Part shown: positions 18,579 to 30,193 of the stretch, piece by piece
Layout: every line of letters begins with the position of its first letter
How positions within the stretch are numbered: the first letter of the stretch is position 1
Assembly: GCF_023715105.1 (NCBI RefSeq)
Contig: NZ_JAMBNO010000005.1
Span: forward strand, 151,830 to 215,829
DNA: 64,000 nt
Origin: Hydrogenophaga intermedia
Lineage (GTDB): Bacteria > Pseudomonadota > Gammaproteobacteria > Burkholderiales > Burkholderiaceae_C
Direction of reading: 5' to 3'
The notes under the pieces: generated by a model
Told to the model about the DNA's origin: nothing
What the model saw: the letters and a program-made list of their open reading frames with translations, nothing else
Database searches by the model: none
Translations under genes and position numbers: made by a program

Positions 18579-18593
18579 TACATTGCACTGCAA
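18579..18593 (+). promoter_or_regulatory. Putative PhaR-type operator and -10 of phaZ
   Basis: The 11-base palindrome TTGCACTGCAA (18583-18593) overlaps a TGC-TACATT extended -10-like element (18576-18584), about 20 bases before the phaZ start. TGC/GCA-rich dyads of this form are established binding sites of the PHA-responsive repressor PhaR upstream of phasin and PHA genes. The assignment here rests on motif plus gene context. Confidence 0.5.
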
Positions 18594-18612
18594 CATGATG
18601 GAAGCCTGACCC

Positions 18613-19941
18613 ATGCTCTACCAGCTCTACGAAACCCAGCGCTCCATGATGGAGCCCTTCGCCGACCTTGCCGAAGTGGCTTCGCGCATGTTCAGCAACC
18701 CGGCGCTGCCCTTTGCGCAGTTGCCGATGGCCCAGCGCATCTCGGCCACCTACGACCTGATGCACCGGCTGGGCAAGGACTACGAAAAGCCCGAATTCGG
18801 CATTCGCACGGTCGACATCGACGGCGTGAACATCGCCATCCACGAGCGCGTGGAGATCGACAAGCCGTTCTGCGAACTGCGCCGCTTCAAGCGCTTCTCC
18901 GACGACCCGGCCACCCTGACCAAGCTCAAGGTCCAGCCGGTGGTGCTGGTGGTGGCACCGCTCTCCGGGCACTACGCCACACTGTTGCGCGACACCGTGC
19001 GCACCCTGCTCAAGGACCACAAGGTCTACATCACCGACTGGAAGAACGCGCGCCTGGTGCCGCTGTCCGAAGGCGAGTTCCACCTCGACGACTACGTCAA
19101 CTACCTGCAGGGCTTCATTCGCCACCTGCAAGGCATCTACGGCAACTGCCACGTCATGAGCGTGTGCCAGCCCACGGTGCCAGCGCTGGCCGCCGTCTCG
19201 CTCATGGCCAGCCGGGGCGAGCTGCAACCCCTGTCCATGACCATGATGGGCGGCCCGATCGACGCCCGCAAGTCACCCACGGCGGTGAACAACCTGGCCA
19301 TGCAGCGCAGCTTCGAGTGGTTCGAGAACAACGTCATCTACCGCGTGCCCGACAAGTTCCCCGGCGCCGGACGGCGTGTCTACCCCGGCTTCCTGCAGCA
19401 CACCGGCTTCGTGGCCATGAACCCCGACCGCCATGCGAGCAGCCACTACGACTACTTCCAGGATCTCATCAAGGGCGACAACGAGAGCGCGGAGGCGCAC
19501 CGCAAGTTCTACGACGAGTACAACGCCGTGCTCGACATGGACGCGGACTACTACCTCGAGACCATTCGCACCGTTTTCCAGGAGTTTCAGCTCGTTCAGG
19601 GCACCTGGGACGTGAAGAGCGAGCTCGGCAAGGTCGAGCGCGTGCGCCCGCAGGACATCCGCGATGTCGGCCTGCTCACCGTCGAAGGCGAGCTCGACGA
19701 CATCTCCGGATCGGGCCAGACGGCCGCTGCGCACGACCTGTGCACCGGTGTGCCGAAATCGCACCGCATCCACTACGAGGCCAAGGGCGCCGGCCACTAT
19801 GGCATCTTCAGCGGCCGCCGCTGGCGCGAGATGGTCTATCCCGTGGTCAAATCCTTCATCGCCGCGCACGAGCAGCGCGCCGCCGCCAAGCCCGCCAAGA
19901 AGGCCACCGCCACGCGCCGTCGAACCACCGCCAAGGCCTGA
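18613..19941 (+). CDS. phaZ: Intracellular polyhydroxyalkanoate depolymerase
   Basis: A 442-residue intracellular PHB depolymerase that mobilises stored polyester granules. It begins [20 protein letters not shown], typical of the short-chain PhaZ family. The nucleophile is a cysteine (Cys185 in [10 protein letters not shown]) rather than the serine of secreted depolymerases. The C-terminus is lysine/arginine-rich ([17 protein letters not shown]), possibly for granule or nucleic-acid contact. A weak ribosome-binding site (GGAAG) lies upstream. The upstream palindrome suggests PhaR control linked to granule state. Confidence 0.94.
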   Translation: MLYQLYETQRSMMEPFADLAEVASRMFSNPALPFAQLPMAQRISATYDLMHRLGKDYEKPEFGIRTVDIDGVNIAIHERVEIDKPFCELRRFKRFSDDPATLTKLKVQPVVLVVAPLSGHYATLLRDTVRTLLKDHKVYITDWKNARLVPLSEGEFHLDDYVNYLQGFIRHLQGIYGNCHVMSVCQPTVPALAAVSLMASRGELQPLSMTMMGGPIDARKSPTAVNNLAMQRSFEWFENNVIYRVPDKFPGAGRRVYPGFLQHTGFVAMNPDRHASSHYDYFQDLIKGDNESAEAHRKFYDEYNAVLDMDADYYLETIRTVFQEFQLVQGTWDVKSELGKVERVRPQDIRDVGLLTVEGELDDISGSGQTAAAHDLCTGVPKSHRIHYEAKGAGHYGIFSGRRWREMVYPVVKSFIAAHEQRAAAKPAKKATATRRRTTAKA

Positions 19942-19973
19942 CGCCCGACAGGGGCGCGGGCGCCCCGTACCGC

Positions 19974-20633
19974 ATGAACGAACTCGCCCGCCGTATCGAT
20001 GCGGCATTGCCGCAGACGCAGTGCCAGCGCTGCGGTTACCCCGACTGCGCGCAGTACGCCCAGGCCATCGCCGACGGCGCGGCCGAGATCAACCAGTGCC
20101 CGCCCGGCGGTGTCGAAGGCGTGCAGCGCCTGGCCAGGCTCACCGGGCGCCCCGCCCTGCCCCTGAACCCCACACACGGCATCGAAGGGCCGGTCACGGT
20201 CGCGGTGATCGACGAGGACTGGTGCATCGGCTGCACGTTGTGCATCAAGGCCTGCCCCACAGACGCCATCGTGGGCGCCAACAAGCGCATGCACACGGTG
20301 ATCGAGCCATATTGCACCGGCTGCGAACTGTGCATCCCCGTCTGCCCGGTGGACTGCATCTCGCTGGACAACGTGAGCGGTGAGCGCACCGGCTGGGCGG
20401 GATGGTCGCCACAGCTGGCTGCCCAGGGCAAGGCCCGCTATGAGGCCCGCCAGATCCGCGTGGCGCGCGAAAAGGTGGAACACGATGCCCGGCTCGAAGC
20501 CAAAGCCGAAGCCAAGCTGGCCGACCTGACGGCCGCTTCGAAGCTCACCGAACCCGCGGCGCTGGACCGCAAACGCGCGGTGATCGAGGCTGCCCTGGCA
20601 CGCGCCCGTGCGCGGCGCGCCCCGCCGGGATGA
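19974..20633 (+). CDS. rnfB: RnfB-family ferredoxin-like protein (orphan)
   Basis: A 219-residue iron-sulfur protein of the RnfB family. An N-terminal 4Fe-4S motif spans CQRCGYPDC to CPPG (about 17-44). Two ferredoxin clusters follow: [12 protein letters not shown] (84-95) and [12 protein letters not shown] (114-125). It lacks the N-terminal membrane anchor of canonical RnfB, and no other rnf genes are nearby, so it is not part of a visible Rnf complex. The C-terminal about 70 residues are charged, helical and Lys/Arg/Ala-rich. It starts 32 bases after phaZ. Electron partner unknown. Confidence 0.88.
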   Translation: MNELARRIDAALPQTQCQRCGYPDCAQYAQAIADGAAEINQCPPGGVEGVQRLARLTGRPALPLNPTHGIEGPVTVAVIDEDWCIGCTLCIKACPTDAIVGANKRMHTVIEPYCTGCELCIPVCPVDCISLDNVSGERTGWAGWSPQLAAQGKARYEARQIRVAREKVEHDARLEAKAEAKLADLTAASKLTEPAALDRKRAVIEAALARARARRAPPG

Positions 20634-20701
20634 ACAACCCTGGGCGGCAAGCGTTCTTCCATGCCATCCTGCTGCCCGCACCTTCTGCCCCTCCCAGGCC
20701 C

Positions 20702-21379
20702 ATGAAAAAGCACGGCACCATCGTCCACTGGGACAAAGAGCGCGCGTCCGGTTTCATCCGCAGCCCCGACACGGCCGCGCAGGTGTACTTTCATCTGCGG
20801 GACTACGAAGGCCCGCATCCCGTCACCCCGGGCACGGCCGTGGTGTTCGAAGAGATCGTGATCGGCGGCAAGGGGCCACGCGCCCTCTCGATCAAGCTGC
20901 CACCCCCGCCGCCGCTGCAATCAGCGGGATCGACCGACGGCCCTGCGCCCGAACCCGTGCTGGCGCCGGCTGCGGTCTCCAAGGCGCAGCGCTGGCGTGA
21001 AGAACGCGCCCAGCGCCGCCAGACCCAGGTGGCGCTGGGGCTGCTGGGCGGCTGGCTGCTGCTCTGGCTGGTCGGCATCGGCGCGGGGCGCTTCCCGTGG
21101 GTGGTGCTCACCGGTGTGGTGCTGGTGAACATCGCCACCCTCTTCCTCTACTGGCGCGATCAACACGTGAGCCAGGAAGGCGGCGCGCCCTGGCCCGTGG
21201 AGCACCTGCACGTGGCCGCCGTGCTGGGCGGCTGGCCAACGGCCTGGCTGGCACAGCGGGCACTGGGGCATCGGCTGGACGATCGCCGCTTCCAGCAGAC
21301 CTTCGTGGCCTGTGCAGCGCTCAACGTGGCCGTGTTGCTGGTCTGGGTGGCCTGGCCGGTGTTTGCCACCAGCGCCTGA
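20702..21379 (+). CDS. Cold-shock domain plus DUF1294 membrane protein
   Basis: About 225 residues. An N-terminal cold-shock-like domain (MKKHGTIVHWDKERASGFIR, then VYFHL) is followed by a linker and a C-terminal DUF1294 region with several hydrophobic segments (about 103-145 and 165-225) containing GGWPTAWLAQRALGH. This fusion is a known but uncharacterised architecture in proteobacteria. The start at 20702 fits the cold-shock domain; an in-frame ATG at 20630 overlaps the rnfB stop and would add 24 unrelated residues. Function unknown; nucleic-acid sensing at the membrane is speculation. Confidence 0.8.
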   Translation: MKKHGTIVHWDKERASGFIRSPDTAAQVYFHLRDYEGPHPVTPGTAVVFEEIVIGGKGPRALSIKLPPPPPLQSAGSTDGPAPEPVLAPAAVSKAQRWREERAQRRQTQVALGLLGGWLLLWLVGIGAGRFPWVVLTGVVLVNIATLFLYWRDQHVSQEGGAPWPVEHLHVAAVLGGWPTAWLAQRALGHRLDDRRFQQTFVACAALNVAVLLVWVAWPVFATSA

Positions 21380-21400
21380 GCCAGCGGGCGACCCCGCCGC

Positions 21401-23773
<2,373 letters not shown>

Positions 23774-23855
23774 GGGGGAGCTCCGCCCTGCGCGCGACGG
23801 GCAAAGCAAAACCCGCGATTTTACCGGCGCCCCCCTTTTCGTGCTCGCCGGGCGC

Positions 23856-24446
23856 TCAGCGGGGTTTGAGCGACCAATCCGGCACCTGCGCCGGCGCAGG
23901 GCGCACCGTGCGGCGGTTCTCCAGCCGCTGCGCGGCCAGGCGCGCCGTGAGCTTCAGGCGCGAGAGATCGTCGGGGCTGGCCCGGCCGCTGGGCTCGAAA
24001 CTGAAGCAGCACAGCGTGCCAAAGACCTCGCCATTGGCCAGCACCACGGGCGTGCTGATGTGGGTGCCAATGGGAAACGTGAGGTCCCTGAGCAGCGGCG
24101 CGGTGGCAGGGTCCTGGCGCGCGTCGGCGATGTACTGCGGCAAGCGGCCGTCCACCACCCGCTTGCACCAGCTTTGTTCCAGCGGCTCGCCCTGGCCCTC
24201 GGCAAGCAGATCGACACCGGGCGCCTGCGAGACCTTGCGGAAAACGCGCTGGCCATCCACGAACTCGGAGACGAACACCACGTCCATGCCCATGCGCTCG
24301 CGCAGCAGCTTGAGCACCTCGCCGATGGACTGGTCCAGCTCGGCGTCGGACTGGTCGGCCGTGGCCACCAGCAACTCGGACACCTGGACCTCGATGTCGT
24401 CAGGGCCGAAGCCCGTGGGGGCGAAGGGGTTCCTGTTCCTGTTCAT
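23856..24446 (-). CDS. GAF-domain protein
   Basis: A 196-residue cytoplasmic protein made of little more than one GAF domain. The helix [26 protein letters not shown] (quoted here in part, about 38-63) leads into the fold, and the later [20 protein letters not shown] (about 134-153) is a classic GAF strand pair. No output domain is present. Such proteins often belong to diguanylate cyclase families or act as single sensor modules. It lies 40 bases after marR and 82 bases before ygiQ in the same direction. Ligand unknown. Confidence 0.8.
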   Translation of the reverse strand: MNRNRNPFAPTGFGPDDIEVQVSELLVATADQSDAELDQSIGEVLKLLRERMGMDVVFVSEFVDGQRVFRKVSQAPGVDLLAEGQGEPLEQSWCKRVVDGRLPQYIADARQDPATAPLLRDLTFPIGTHISTPVVLANGEVFGTLCCFSFEPSGRASPDDLSRLKLTARLAAQRLENRRTVRPAPAQVPDWSLKPR

Positions 24447-24486
24447 GGCCGCACTTTATAGCGGTACCGCGGCTCGAGACGTCGTT

Positions 24487-24948
24487 TCAGGGTGTATCAC
24501 CGCCCGCTTCGGCGTGGGCGATCAGGCGATCGATCGTGGCCAGCAGCGCCTTGCGTTCTGCCGCACTCAGGCAGGCCATGATCTCGCGATTGCGGCGATC
24601 GATCAGTGCCATCACGCGCTGGTGCAGCGCTGCGCCCCGGCGCGAGAGGCTCAGCACCACGGCGCGCGCGTCGCTGTCGCTGGCGCTCTTGAGCACCAGT
24701 TCACGCTCCACCAGCATCTGCGCGGCGCGACTCGCCTGCGCCTTGTCCAGGTGGGCGTGCGCGGCCAGGTCGTTGACCGACAAGGGGCCGAACGCGCCCA
24801 CCGCCGCCAGCGCACGGCCTTCTGCCACGCCCAGGCCCAATTCGTCGGCATAGGCCGCGGCGGTGGCGCGGTCGCTCAGCTTGCCCAGTCGGTGCAGCCG
24901 CCAGGTGAGCTGTTCATCAAGCGGTTTGACGGGGCTGCGTCGGCTCAT
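24487..24948 (-). CDS. MarR-family transcriptional regulator
   Basis: A 153-residue winged-helix regulator. The recognition region LSVNDLAAHAHLDKAQASRA (about 55-74) and the wing VLSLSRRGAALHQRV (about 98-112) fit MarR. It is the third gene of the monooxygenase operon and overlaps the DUF2783 ORF by 32 bases. It therefore probably controls the palindrome at 26703-26716, from which both this operon and the crotonase gene diverge. Effector unknown; an aromatic acid or CoA thioester is a reasonable guess. Confidence 0.88.
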   Translation of the reverse strand: MSRRSPVKPLDEQLTWRLHRLGKLSDRATAAAYADELGLGVAEGRALAAVGAFGPLSVNDLAAHAHLDKAQASRAAQMLVERELVLKSASDSDARAVVLSLSRRGAALHQRVMALIDRRNREIMACLSAAERKALLATIDRLIAHAEAGGDTP

Positions 24949-25135
24949 GCAGGGGCTCCTTGAGGCAGCGATCGCGTGCCTGTTCGATCAGGGGCAGCGC
25001 GGTGGCTGCGTCGGGCAGCCGCGCCAGCAAGGCCAGGCTCAGCATGGACAGCAGCAGCGGCGCCTGCGCCTCGCCGACCTCACCCAGGGCGCGGCACAGG
25101 GCGGTGTAGCTGGTATCGAGATCGGTGTCGGTCAT
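24917..25135 (-). CDS. Small DUF2783-like protein
   Basis: A 72-residue acidic-to-neutral helical protein (MTDTDLDTSYTALCRALGEV...) with no membrane span or cysteine cluster. Its size, the pattern of leucines and alanines (LLLSMLSLALLARL) and its position right after an aromatic monooxygenase resemble DUF2783 proteins that accompany FAD hydroxylases. Start and upstream stop share an ATGA overlap, so expression is coupled to the monooxygenase. It may be an accessory or stabilising subunit, which is inference. Confidence 0.6.
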   Translation of the reverse strand: MTDTDLDTSYTALCRALGEVGEAQAPLLLSMLSLALLARLPDAATALPLIEQARDRCLKEPLHEPTQPRQTA

Positions 25136-26688
25136 GCGATCACTCCGGTGGACTGCAATGCACGCGCGACAGGCGCCGGGTCGAGCCCATGCCAGCGGCC
25201 CATCACGTAGCCGTCGGGCCGCACCAGCACCAGCGCGGCTTCGTTGGCGTCGCGCAGGCCGTGGCGCTGCCAGGCCTGGCCGTGCATGTCCATCACGGGC
25301 GTGATGGTCAGCGCCTGCACGTCAGGTGGCATGGCTGGCGCTGGACCGCCGAACACGAGGCAAACGAAACCCGCACCGTAGCGCTGGCTGAGGTGGAAAT
25401 CACCCTGCTCCCCGAGCAACAACGCCTCGGGCGCCGGCGCGCCCGGCGCTGCCAGCGCACTCGCCCAGTCCGCGTCCTCGCCGGCATTGAGCGGTGAATC
25501 GACATAGGCAATGGGAGCCGACTGACGCGGGTTGATGAGGGCACGCACGTGCGGATCGTCCACCGCGAGGCGCAGCGCGGCCTCACGCATCAGGCGGAAT
25601 GCGAAGTCGGGCGGCGCCATGAACTCGGTGCTCTTGGCGCCGTAGGCGATGTTTTCGCGGGTGGCGTGCACGCGCTCGATGCTGTAGCTGTCCAGCAGAC
25701 GCTCGGGCGATGCGCCGCGGACCACGCGCGCCAGCTTCCACGCGAGATTGCCCGCATCGTCCAGACCCGAGTTGAGCCCCCGAACCCCGAAGATGGGGAC
25801 GAGGTGCGCTGCGTCGCCGGCGAACATCACACGCCCATGGCGGTAGCCCGGCAGCGTCAGGCACTTGGCGTTGTAGATCGAAATCCACAGCGGCTCCCAG
25901 GGCTCGGTCTCGCCGATCATCTGAAGGTGGCTTTGCACGCGCGGCAGCACGTTTTCGGGCTTGACGGCTTCTGCCGGGTCTTCGTCGTCGCGGATCTGGT
26001 AGTCGATGCGCCACACGTCGTCGGGCTGGCGGTGCATCAGGATGGTGGAGCCGGGGTTGGACGGCGGGTCAAACCAGGCCAGGCGCTCCACGGCGCGCCG
26101 GGTCTTCTGGCGAATGTCGACGATGACGTAGCGTCCCTCGTACTGCGTACCCTCGAGTTGCAGGCCGAGTTGATCACGCACCGTGCTGCGACCGCCGTCG
26201 CACGCCACCAGCCAGTCGGCACGCAGGCGCCGTTCGCCCTCGGGCGTGTCCAGCGTCAGGGCCACGCCGCCGGCCTCGGCGTCCACGGTGCGCACCCGGT
26301 GGTTCCAGAACACCGAAGCGCCATCGCCAGCGGCCTGGTGGGCGAACGCCTCGATGTAGAACTGCTGGATGTTGACCATGGGTGCAAAGCGCTGCGTGGG
26401 CTCGCTGGGCATCTGGAAGTGCAGCACCTCGGTCTGGCGGAAGTGGCTGCGCCCGCCGACCCAGCCCAGGCCCTTGGCCGTCAGCGGTGCGTCGGCCCCC
26501 ACCCAGCCCAGGATTTCCTGCGAACGCCGCGAGATGCAGATGGCGCGGCTGCCGGTGCAATAGCCCTCGTCGGCCTCGATGACCACGTTGGCGATGCCCT
26601 GGCGCGAAAGCAGCGCCGACAGCGTGAGGCCAACGGGCCCGCCGCCGGCGATGGCCACGGGAATGTGTTCTGCGAGCGCTGGCTTCAT
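25132..26688 (-). CDS. FAD-dependent aromatic monooxygenase (MhpA-like)
   Basis: A 518-residue class A flavoprotein monooxygenase, closest in style to 3-(3-hydroxyphenyl)propionate hydroxylase. The FAD-binding GGGPVGL is at about 15-21, the DG-like motif VACDGGRSTVR near 165-175, and GDAAHLVPIFGVRGLNSGL near 290-308. The C-terminal thioredoxin-like region is poorly conserved. The start ATG 26688 follows GGAGA and begins MKPALAEHIPVAIAGGG. It heads a three-gene operon with DUF2783 and marR. The substrate is probably a hydroxylated aromatic acid. Confidence 0.87.
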   Translation of the reverse strand: MKPALAEHIPVAIAGGGPVGLTLSALLSRQGIANVVIEADEGYCTGSRAICISRRSQEILGWVGADAPLTAKGLGWVGGRSHFRQTEVLHFQMPSEPTQRFAPMVNIQQFYIEAFAHQAAGDGASVFWNHRVRTVDAEAGGVALTLDTPEGERRLRADWLVACDGGRSTVRDQLGLQLEGTQYEGRYVIVDIRQKTRRAVERLAWFDPPSNPGSTILMHRQPDDVWRIDYQIRDDEDPAEAVKPENVLPRVQSHLQMIGETEPWEPLWISIYNAKCLTLPGYRHGRVMFAGDAAHLVPIFGVRGLNSGLDDAGNLAWKLARVVRGASPERLLDSYSIERVHATRENIAYGAKSTEFMAPPDFAFRLMREAALRLAVDDPHVRALINPRQSAPIAYVDSPLNAGEDADWASALAAPGAPAPEALLLGEQGDFHLSQRYGAGFVCLVFGGPAPAMPPDVQALTITPVMDMHGQAWQRHGLRDANEAALVLVRPDGYVMGRWHGLDPAPVARALQSTGVIA

Positions 26689-26700
26689 GAATCTCCGATT

Positions 26701-26725
26701 TGGTTGCGGCCGCAACTATATAGGG
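26701..26725. promoter_or_regulatory. MarR-type palindrome between divergent genes
   Basis: A perfect 14-base palindrome GTTGCGGCCGCAAC (26703-26716) lies between the divergent monooxygenase and crotonase genes. It directly follows a minus-strand -10-like TATAGT (26721-26716). TTGC-N4-GCAA dyads are typical of MarR-family operators. Placement at the start of transcription fits repression by the MarR encoded at the end of the monooxygenase operon. Confidence 0.55.
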
Positions 26726-26792
26726 ATTCCCATGTCCGCAAATCCACCGCCTGTCGATACCATGGATCCACCTGCCACGAGGAGACACAACC

Positions 26793-27701
26793 ATGCCTGC
26801 CTTCGACACCTTGCGCATTGACGCTGACGCCCAGAACCCTCGCATCGCTCGGCTGCTGCTCAACCGCCCCGAGCACTACAACGCCATCACCGACCAGACG
26901 CCGCGCGACATCCGTGCTGCGGTTGAGTGGGCGAACGCCAACGAAGACATCCACGTCATCGTGGTGGAAGGCGCCGGCAAGGGCTTCTGCGGCGGCTACG
27001 ACCTGTCCCACTTCGGCGAAGGTGACATCGACCACCCTTGCCAGCAGGAGCGCCACCCCTGGGACCCGATGGAGGACTACGCCTTCATGAAGCGCAACAC
27101 CGAAGACTTCATGAGCCTGTGGCGCAGCGCCAAGCCCACCATCGCCAAGGTTCACGGCGCGGCCGTTGCCGGCGGCAGCGACATCGCGTTGTGCTGCGAC
27201 CTGCTGGTGATGGCCGAGGATGCCCGCATCGGCTACATGCCCACGCGGGTCTGGGGCTGCCCCACCACCGCGATGTGGACCTATCGGCTGGGGCCCATGC
27301 GCGCCAAGCAACTCATGTTCACCGGCGACGTGATCGATGGGCGCACGGCGGCGGCCTGGGGGCTGGCCAACGAGGCCGTGCCCATCGATCAGCTCGAGGC
27401 GCGCACGATGGCACTGGCCGAACGCATCGCGGGCGTGCCGCGGTCGCATCTGGCCATGCACAAGCTCGTGGTCAACCAGGTGCAGCTCGCCATGGGCCTG
27501 GAGCAATCGCAACAACTGGCGACCGTGTTCGACGGCATCACACGCCACAACCCCGAAGGCCTGTGGTTCCGCCGGTATGCGCAAGACCAGGGCTTCAAAG
27601 CCGCGGTGCAGTGGCGCGACAGCGGCCGGCCCATTCCCGAGGGCGACGAGGCGCGCGGGCTGATTGGCGAGATGCAGGCGCGACGCCGCCGGGGTGACTG
27701 A
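26793..27701 (+). CDS. Crotonase-superfamily protein, both catalytic Glu replaced
   Basis: A 302-residue crotonase-fold protein of the enoyl-CoA hydratase family. The oxyanion-hole region [12 protein letters not shown] (about 65-76) and [17 protein letters not shown] (about 125-141) are present. Aligned with rat crotonase, the two catalytic glutamates become Asp (GGSDIA) and Thr (YMPTRVWG), so simple hydratase chemistry is doubtful. A strong ribosome-binding site (GAGGAG) precedes the ATG. Its shared control region with the FAD monooxygenase suggests a role in the same aromatic-acid route, for example a CoA-ester lyase or isomerase. Confidence 0.85.
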   Translation: MPAFDTLRIDADAQNPRIARLLLNRPEHYNAITDQTPRDIRAAVEWANANEDIHVIVVEGAGKGFCGGYDLSHFGEGDIDHPCQQERHPWDPMEDYAFMKRNTEDFMSLWRSAKPTIAKVHGAAVAGGSDIALCCDLLVMAEDARIGYMPTRVWGCPTTAMWTYRLGPMRAKQLMFTGDVIDGRTAAAWGLANEAVPIDQLEARTMALAERIAGVPRSHLAMHKLVVNQVQLAMGLEQSQQLATVFDGITRHNPEGLWFRRYAQDQGFKAAVQWRDSGRPIPEGDEARGLIGEMQARRRRGD

Positions 27702-27806
27702 ACGTACCGTTCATCTCGTCACAGGTCTTACGGAACCCGCGCGAATGTAAGCGGGCACCAACCTAGCATGGGCACTCCCGTTCACCACACCACACAGGAG
27801 AGTTCC

Positions 27807-28355
27807 ATGGCACTGCAGTTCGGCAAACGCGACAACGAGCAAGCCCGTCCGCTGGGTTCCGGCATGGCCAGCCCGCGAAGCGCCCCGGGCACCTACGGCA
27901 ATGGCGCCCCGATCAACAGCACCCCCGAACCGCAGGCCCAGCCCGCAACGCCGGCCGCCGCCAGCGCCGCACCCGAGGGCGGCAGCAAGCTCATCGTCGG
28001 CCCCAACATCAAGCTCAAGGGCGTCGAAATCCAGGACTGCGACACGCTGTTCGTCGAGGGCACGGTAGAGGCGACCATGGATTCGCGCGTGATCCAGATC
28101 GCGCAGCAAGGCATGTTCAAGGGCTCCGCCGAGGTCGACGTGGCCGAGATCCATGGCGCCTTCGACGGCAACCTCACCGTGCGCCAAAAACTGGTGATCC
28201 ACGCCACCGGCAAGGTGGCGGGGCGCATCCGCTACGGCAAGGTAGTGATCGAAGAAGGCGGTCAACTCTCGGGCGACATCGAATGCGCTGCGGGCTCGAC
28301 CGCCAAGGCCTCCGCCGGCAGCAGCGCCAAACCCTCGATGGCACTGGCCGCCTGA
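27807..28355 (+). CDS. Bactofilin (polymer-forming cytoskeletal protein)
   Basis: A 182-residue bactofilin that self-assembles into filaments at the inner face of the membrane. The central DUF583 beta-helix (about 60-160) is visible as repeated hydrophobic strands (KLIVGPNIKLKGVEI, DTLFVEGTVEA, RVIQIAQQGMFKGSAEVDVA, then VAGRIRYGKVVIEEGGQLSG). Flexible Pro/Ala/Ser tails flank it. The start at 27807 follows AGGAGAG. It lies 56 bases upstream of gspA, in the same direction. Confidence 0.92.
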   Translation: MALQFGKRDNEQARPLGSGMASPRSAPGTYGNGAPINSTPEPQAQPATPAAASAAPEGGSKLIVGPNIKLKGVEIQDCDTLFVEGTVEATMDSRVIQIAQQGMFKGSAEVDVAEIHGAFDGNLTVRQKLVIHATGKVAGRIRYGKVVIEEGGQLSGDIECAAGSTAKASAGSSAKPSMALAA

Positions 28356-28411
28356 GCAAACGGGTCCGGCGCACTGGCGCAGGGCCCACCGGCCCCGGTA
28401 TGCTCGGGGCC

Positions 28412-30184
28412 ATGTATGCCGAGTTCTTCGGGCTGCAGCGAGACCCGTTCTCGATCGCGCCCGACCCACGCTACCTGTTCATGAGCGAGCGCCATCGCGA
28501 GGCACTCGCTCATTTGCTCTATGGCATCCGCGGCGGTGGCGGCTTCGTGCTGCTCAGCGGCGAGATCGGCGCGGGCAAGACCACCATCTGCCGCTGCTTC
28601 CTCGAGCAAGTGCCCGAGAACTGCAAGGTCGCCTACATCTTCAACCCCAAGCTCACGGTGGGCGACCTGCTGCGCACCATCTGCGCCGAGTTCCACGTCG
28701 AGGTGAAGCACGAGGGCATCGGGCCGGCCACCGTGAAGGACCACCTCGACCCGCTCAACGCCTACCTCCTGGACAGCCACGCGCGCGGCGAGCGCAACCT
28801 GCTGATCATCGACGAGGCGCAGAACCTCACGCCGCACGTACTGGAGCAGCTGCGCCTGCTCACCAACCTGGAGACCAGCGAGCGCAAGCTGCTGCAGATC
28901 ATCCTGATCGGCCAGCCCGAGTTGCGCAACGTGGTGGCCCGCCCTGAACTCGAGCAACTGGCCCAGCGCGTGATCGCGCGCTACCACCTCGATGCGCTCG
29001 ATGCCGACGAGACGCGGCAGTACATCCAGCACCGCATGCAGGTGGCTGGCCTCAAGGGCCCCCTGCCCTTCACCCCGGCCGCGCTGGAGCGCATTCGCGA
29101 CATCTCTCGCGGTGTGCCACGGCGCATCAACCTGTTGTGCGACCGCGCCTTGCTCGGCGCGTACGCCGCGGGGCAGTTGCGTGTGGAACCTGCGGTGGTC
29201 GACAAGGCCGCCGGCGAGGTGTTCGATGACGCGCCGCCGGTGCGCCCCGCCCTTCGCAAGCCAGCCACTGCAGCCGTGCGCCCCGCAGCCTGGGGCGCGC
29301 TGGGCCTGGGCGCCGTGGCGGGCGCGGTGGTGGGCGCCCTGGTTGCGGCGGCCACGATGTGGTTCTGGCTTCAGCGCCCGGCACCGGGTTTGCCGCCAGG
29401 CGCCACAGCCCCGGCAGCGGCGCCGGTGGCCGACGGCGCGCCCACCAACGCAGCGCCAGCGCCCCAGGCCGTCGCCGTCGCGGCGGCGCCAGCACGCCGT
29501 ACCGAGGCACCGGGTGTTGTTCCGGTCGAGAACACGGGCTCTGCCGCGTCCGCACAGGGCAGCGCACGCGCCGAGGCCGAGTTGCCACTGGGTTGGCCGG
29601 ATGCGAACGACCTCATCGCCAGCGAGGCGCAGGCCTGGCGCGCGCTGGCCCCGCTGTGGCAGGCCGAACTTGCCGACGGTGACCCCTGTGCACAAGCCCT
29701 GGCCCGGGGCCTGCAGTGCTACCGGACCGAGCGCATGACGATCAACGGCCTGCGCCAGCTCAATCGCCCGGGCATGCTGCAGGTTCGCCTGCCGGACGGC
29801 AGCGCCGGCCGCCTGCTGCTCACGGCACTGGGCCCCGACAGCGCCACCCTGGGCCATGGTGGGCAGCGCTGGCGCGTCACCTTGAACGAACTGGGCGAGC
29901 GCTGGGAAGGTGACTACGCCACGCTGTGGCGCCTGCCGCCGGGGCAGACCGCACGGCTGGTCGATGGCCGCAACGGGCCTGCGGCCGCATGGCTCGACGA
30001 GCGCCTCAGCGCCCTGCAAGCGCTGGGCCAGTTGCCCGCCTCGGCGGCCACACCGGCGGCGCGCCTGGCCAGCTTCCAGCAATGGCAAGGCATCGAGTCC
30101 GGCGGCCCGGCCGGGCCCATCACCTTCATGCAGGCCAACCTGGTCAGCGGCGTGGACGAACCTCGCCTGCTGCCCCGTTCCTGA
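28412..30184 (+). CDS. gspA: General secretion pathway ATPase GspA (ExeA-like)
   Basis: A 591-residue inner-membrane ATPase. An N-terminal AAA domain with Walker A GEIGAGKT (50-57) and Walker B LLIIDEAQNL (about 130-139) is followed by a membrane span near 293-320. A Pro/Ala-rich linker leads to a C-terminal region resembling a peptidoglycan-binding domain. In Aeromonas ExeA/ExeB remodel peptidoglycan so that the secretin can assemble. The start MYAEFFGLQRDPF at 28412 matches family N-termini; another ATG is at 28400. No type II secretion core genes are in the window. Confidence 0.9.
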   Translation: MYAEFFGLQRDPFSIAPDPRYLFMSERHREALAHLLYGIRGGGGFVLLSGEIGAGKTTICRCFLEQVPENCKVAYIFNPKLTVGDLLRTICAEFHVEVKHEGIGPATVKDHLDPLNAYLLDSHARGERNLLIIDEAQNLTPHVLEQLRLLTNLETSERKLLQIILIGQPELRNVVARPELEQLAQRVIARYHLDALDADETRQYIQHRMQVAGLKGPLPFTPAALERIRDISRGVPRRINLLCDRALLGAYAAGQLRVEPAVVDKAAGEVFDDAPPVRPALRKPATAAVRPAAWGALGLGAVAGAVVGALVAAATMWFWLQRPAPGLPPGATAPAAAPVADGAPTNAAPAPQAVAVAAAPARRTEAPGVVPVENTGSAASAQGSARAEAELPLGWPDANDLIASEAQAWRALAPLWQAELADGDPCAQALARGLQCYRTERMTINGLRQLNRPGMLQVRLPDGSAGRLLLTALGPDSATLGHGGQRWRVTLNELGERWEGDYATLWRLPPGQTARLVDGRNGPAAAWLDERLSALQALGQLPASAATPAARLASFQQWQGIESGGPAGPITFMQANLVSGVDEPRLLPRS

Positions 30185-30193
30185 GCACGCCCG

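Noticed and set aside
27699..27713. TGAACG-TAC-CGTTCA dyad at the stop codon of the crotonase gene
   Set aside because: The stem is only 6 bases, has no T-tract and includes the stop codon. It could arise by chance and no function is supported.
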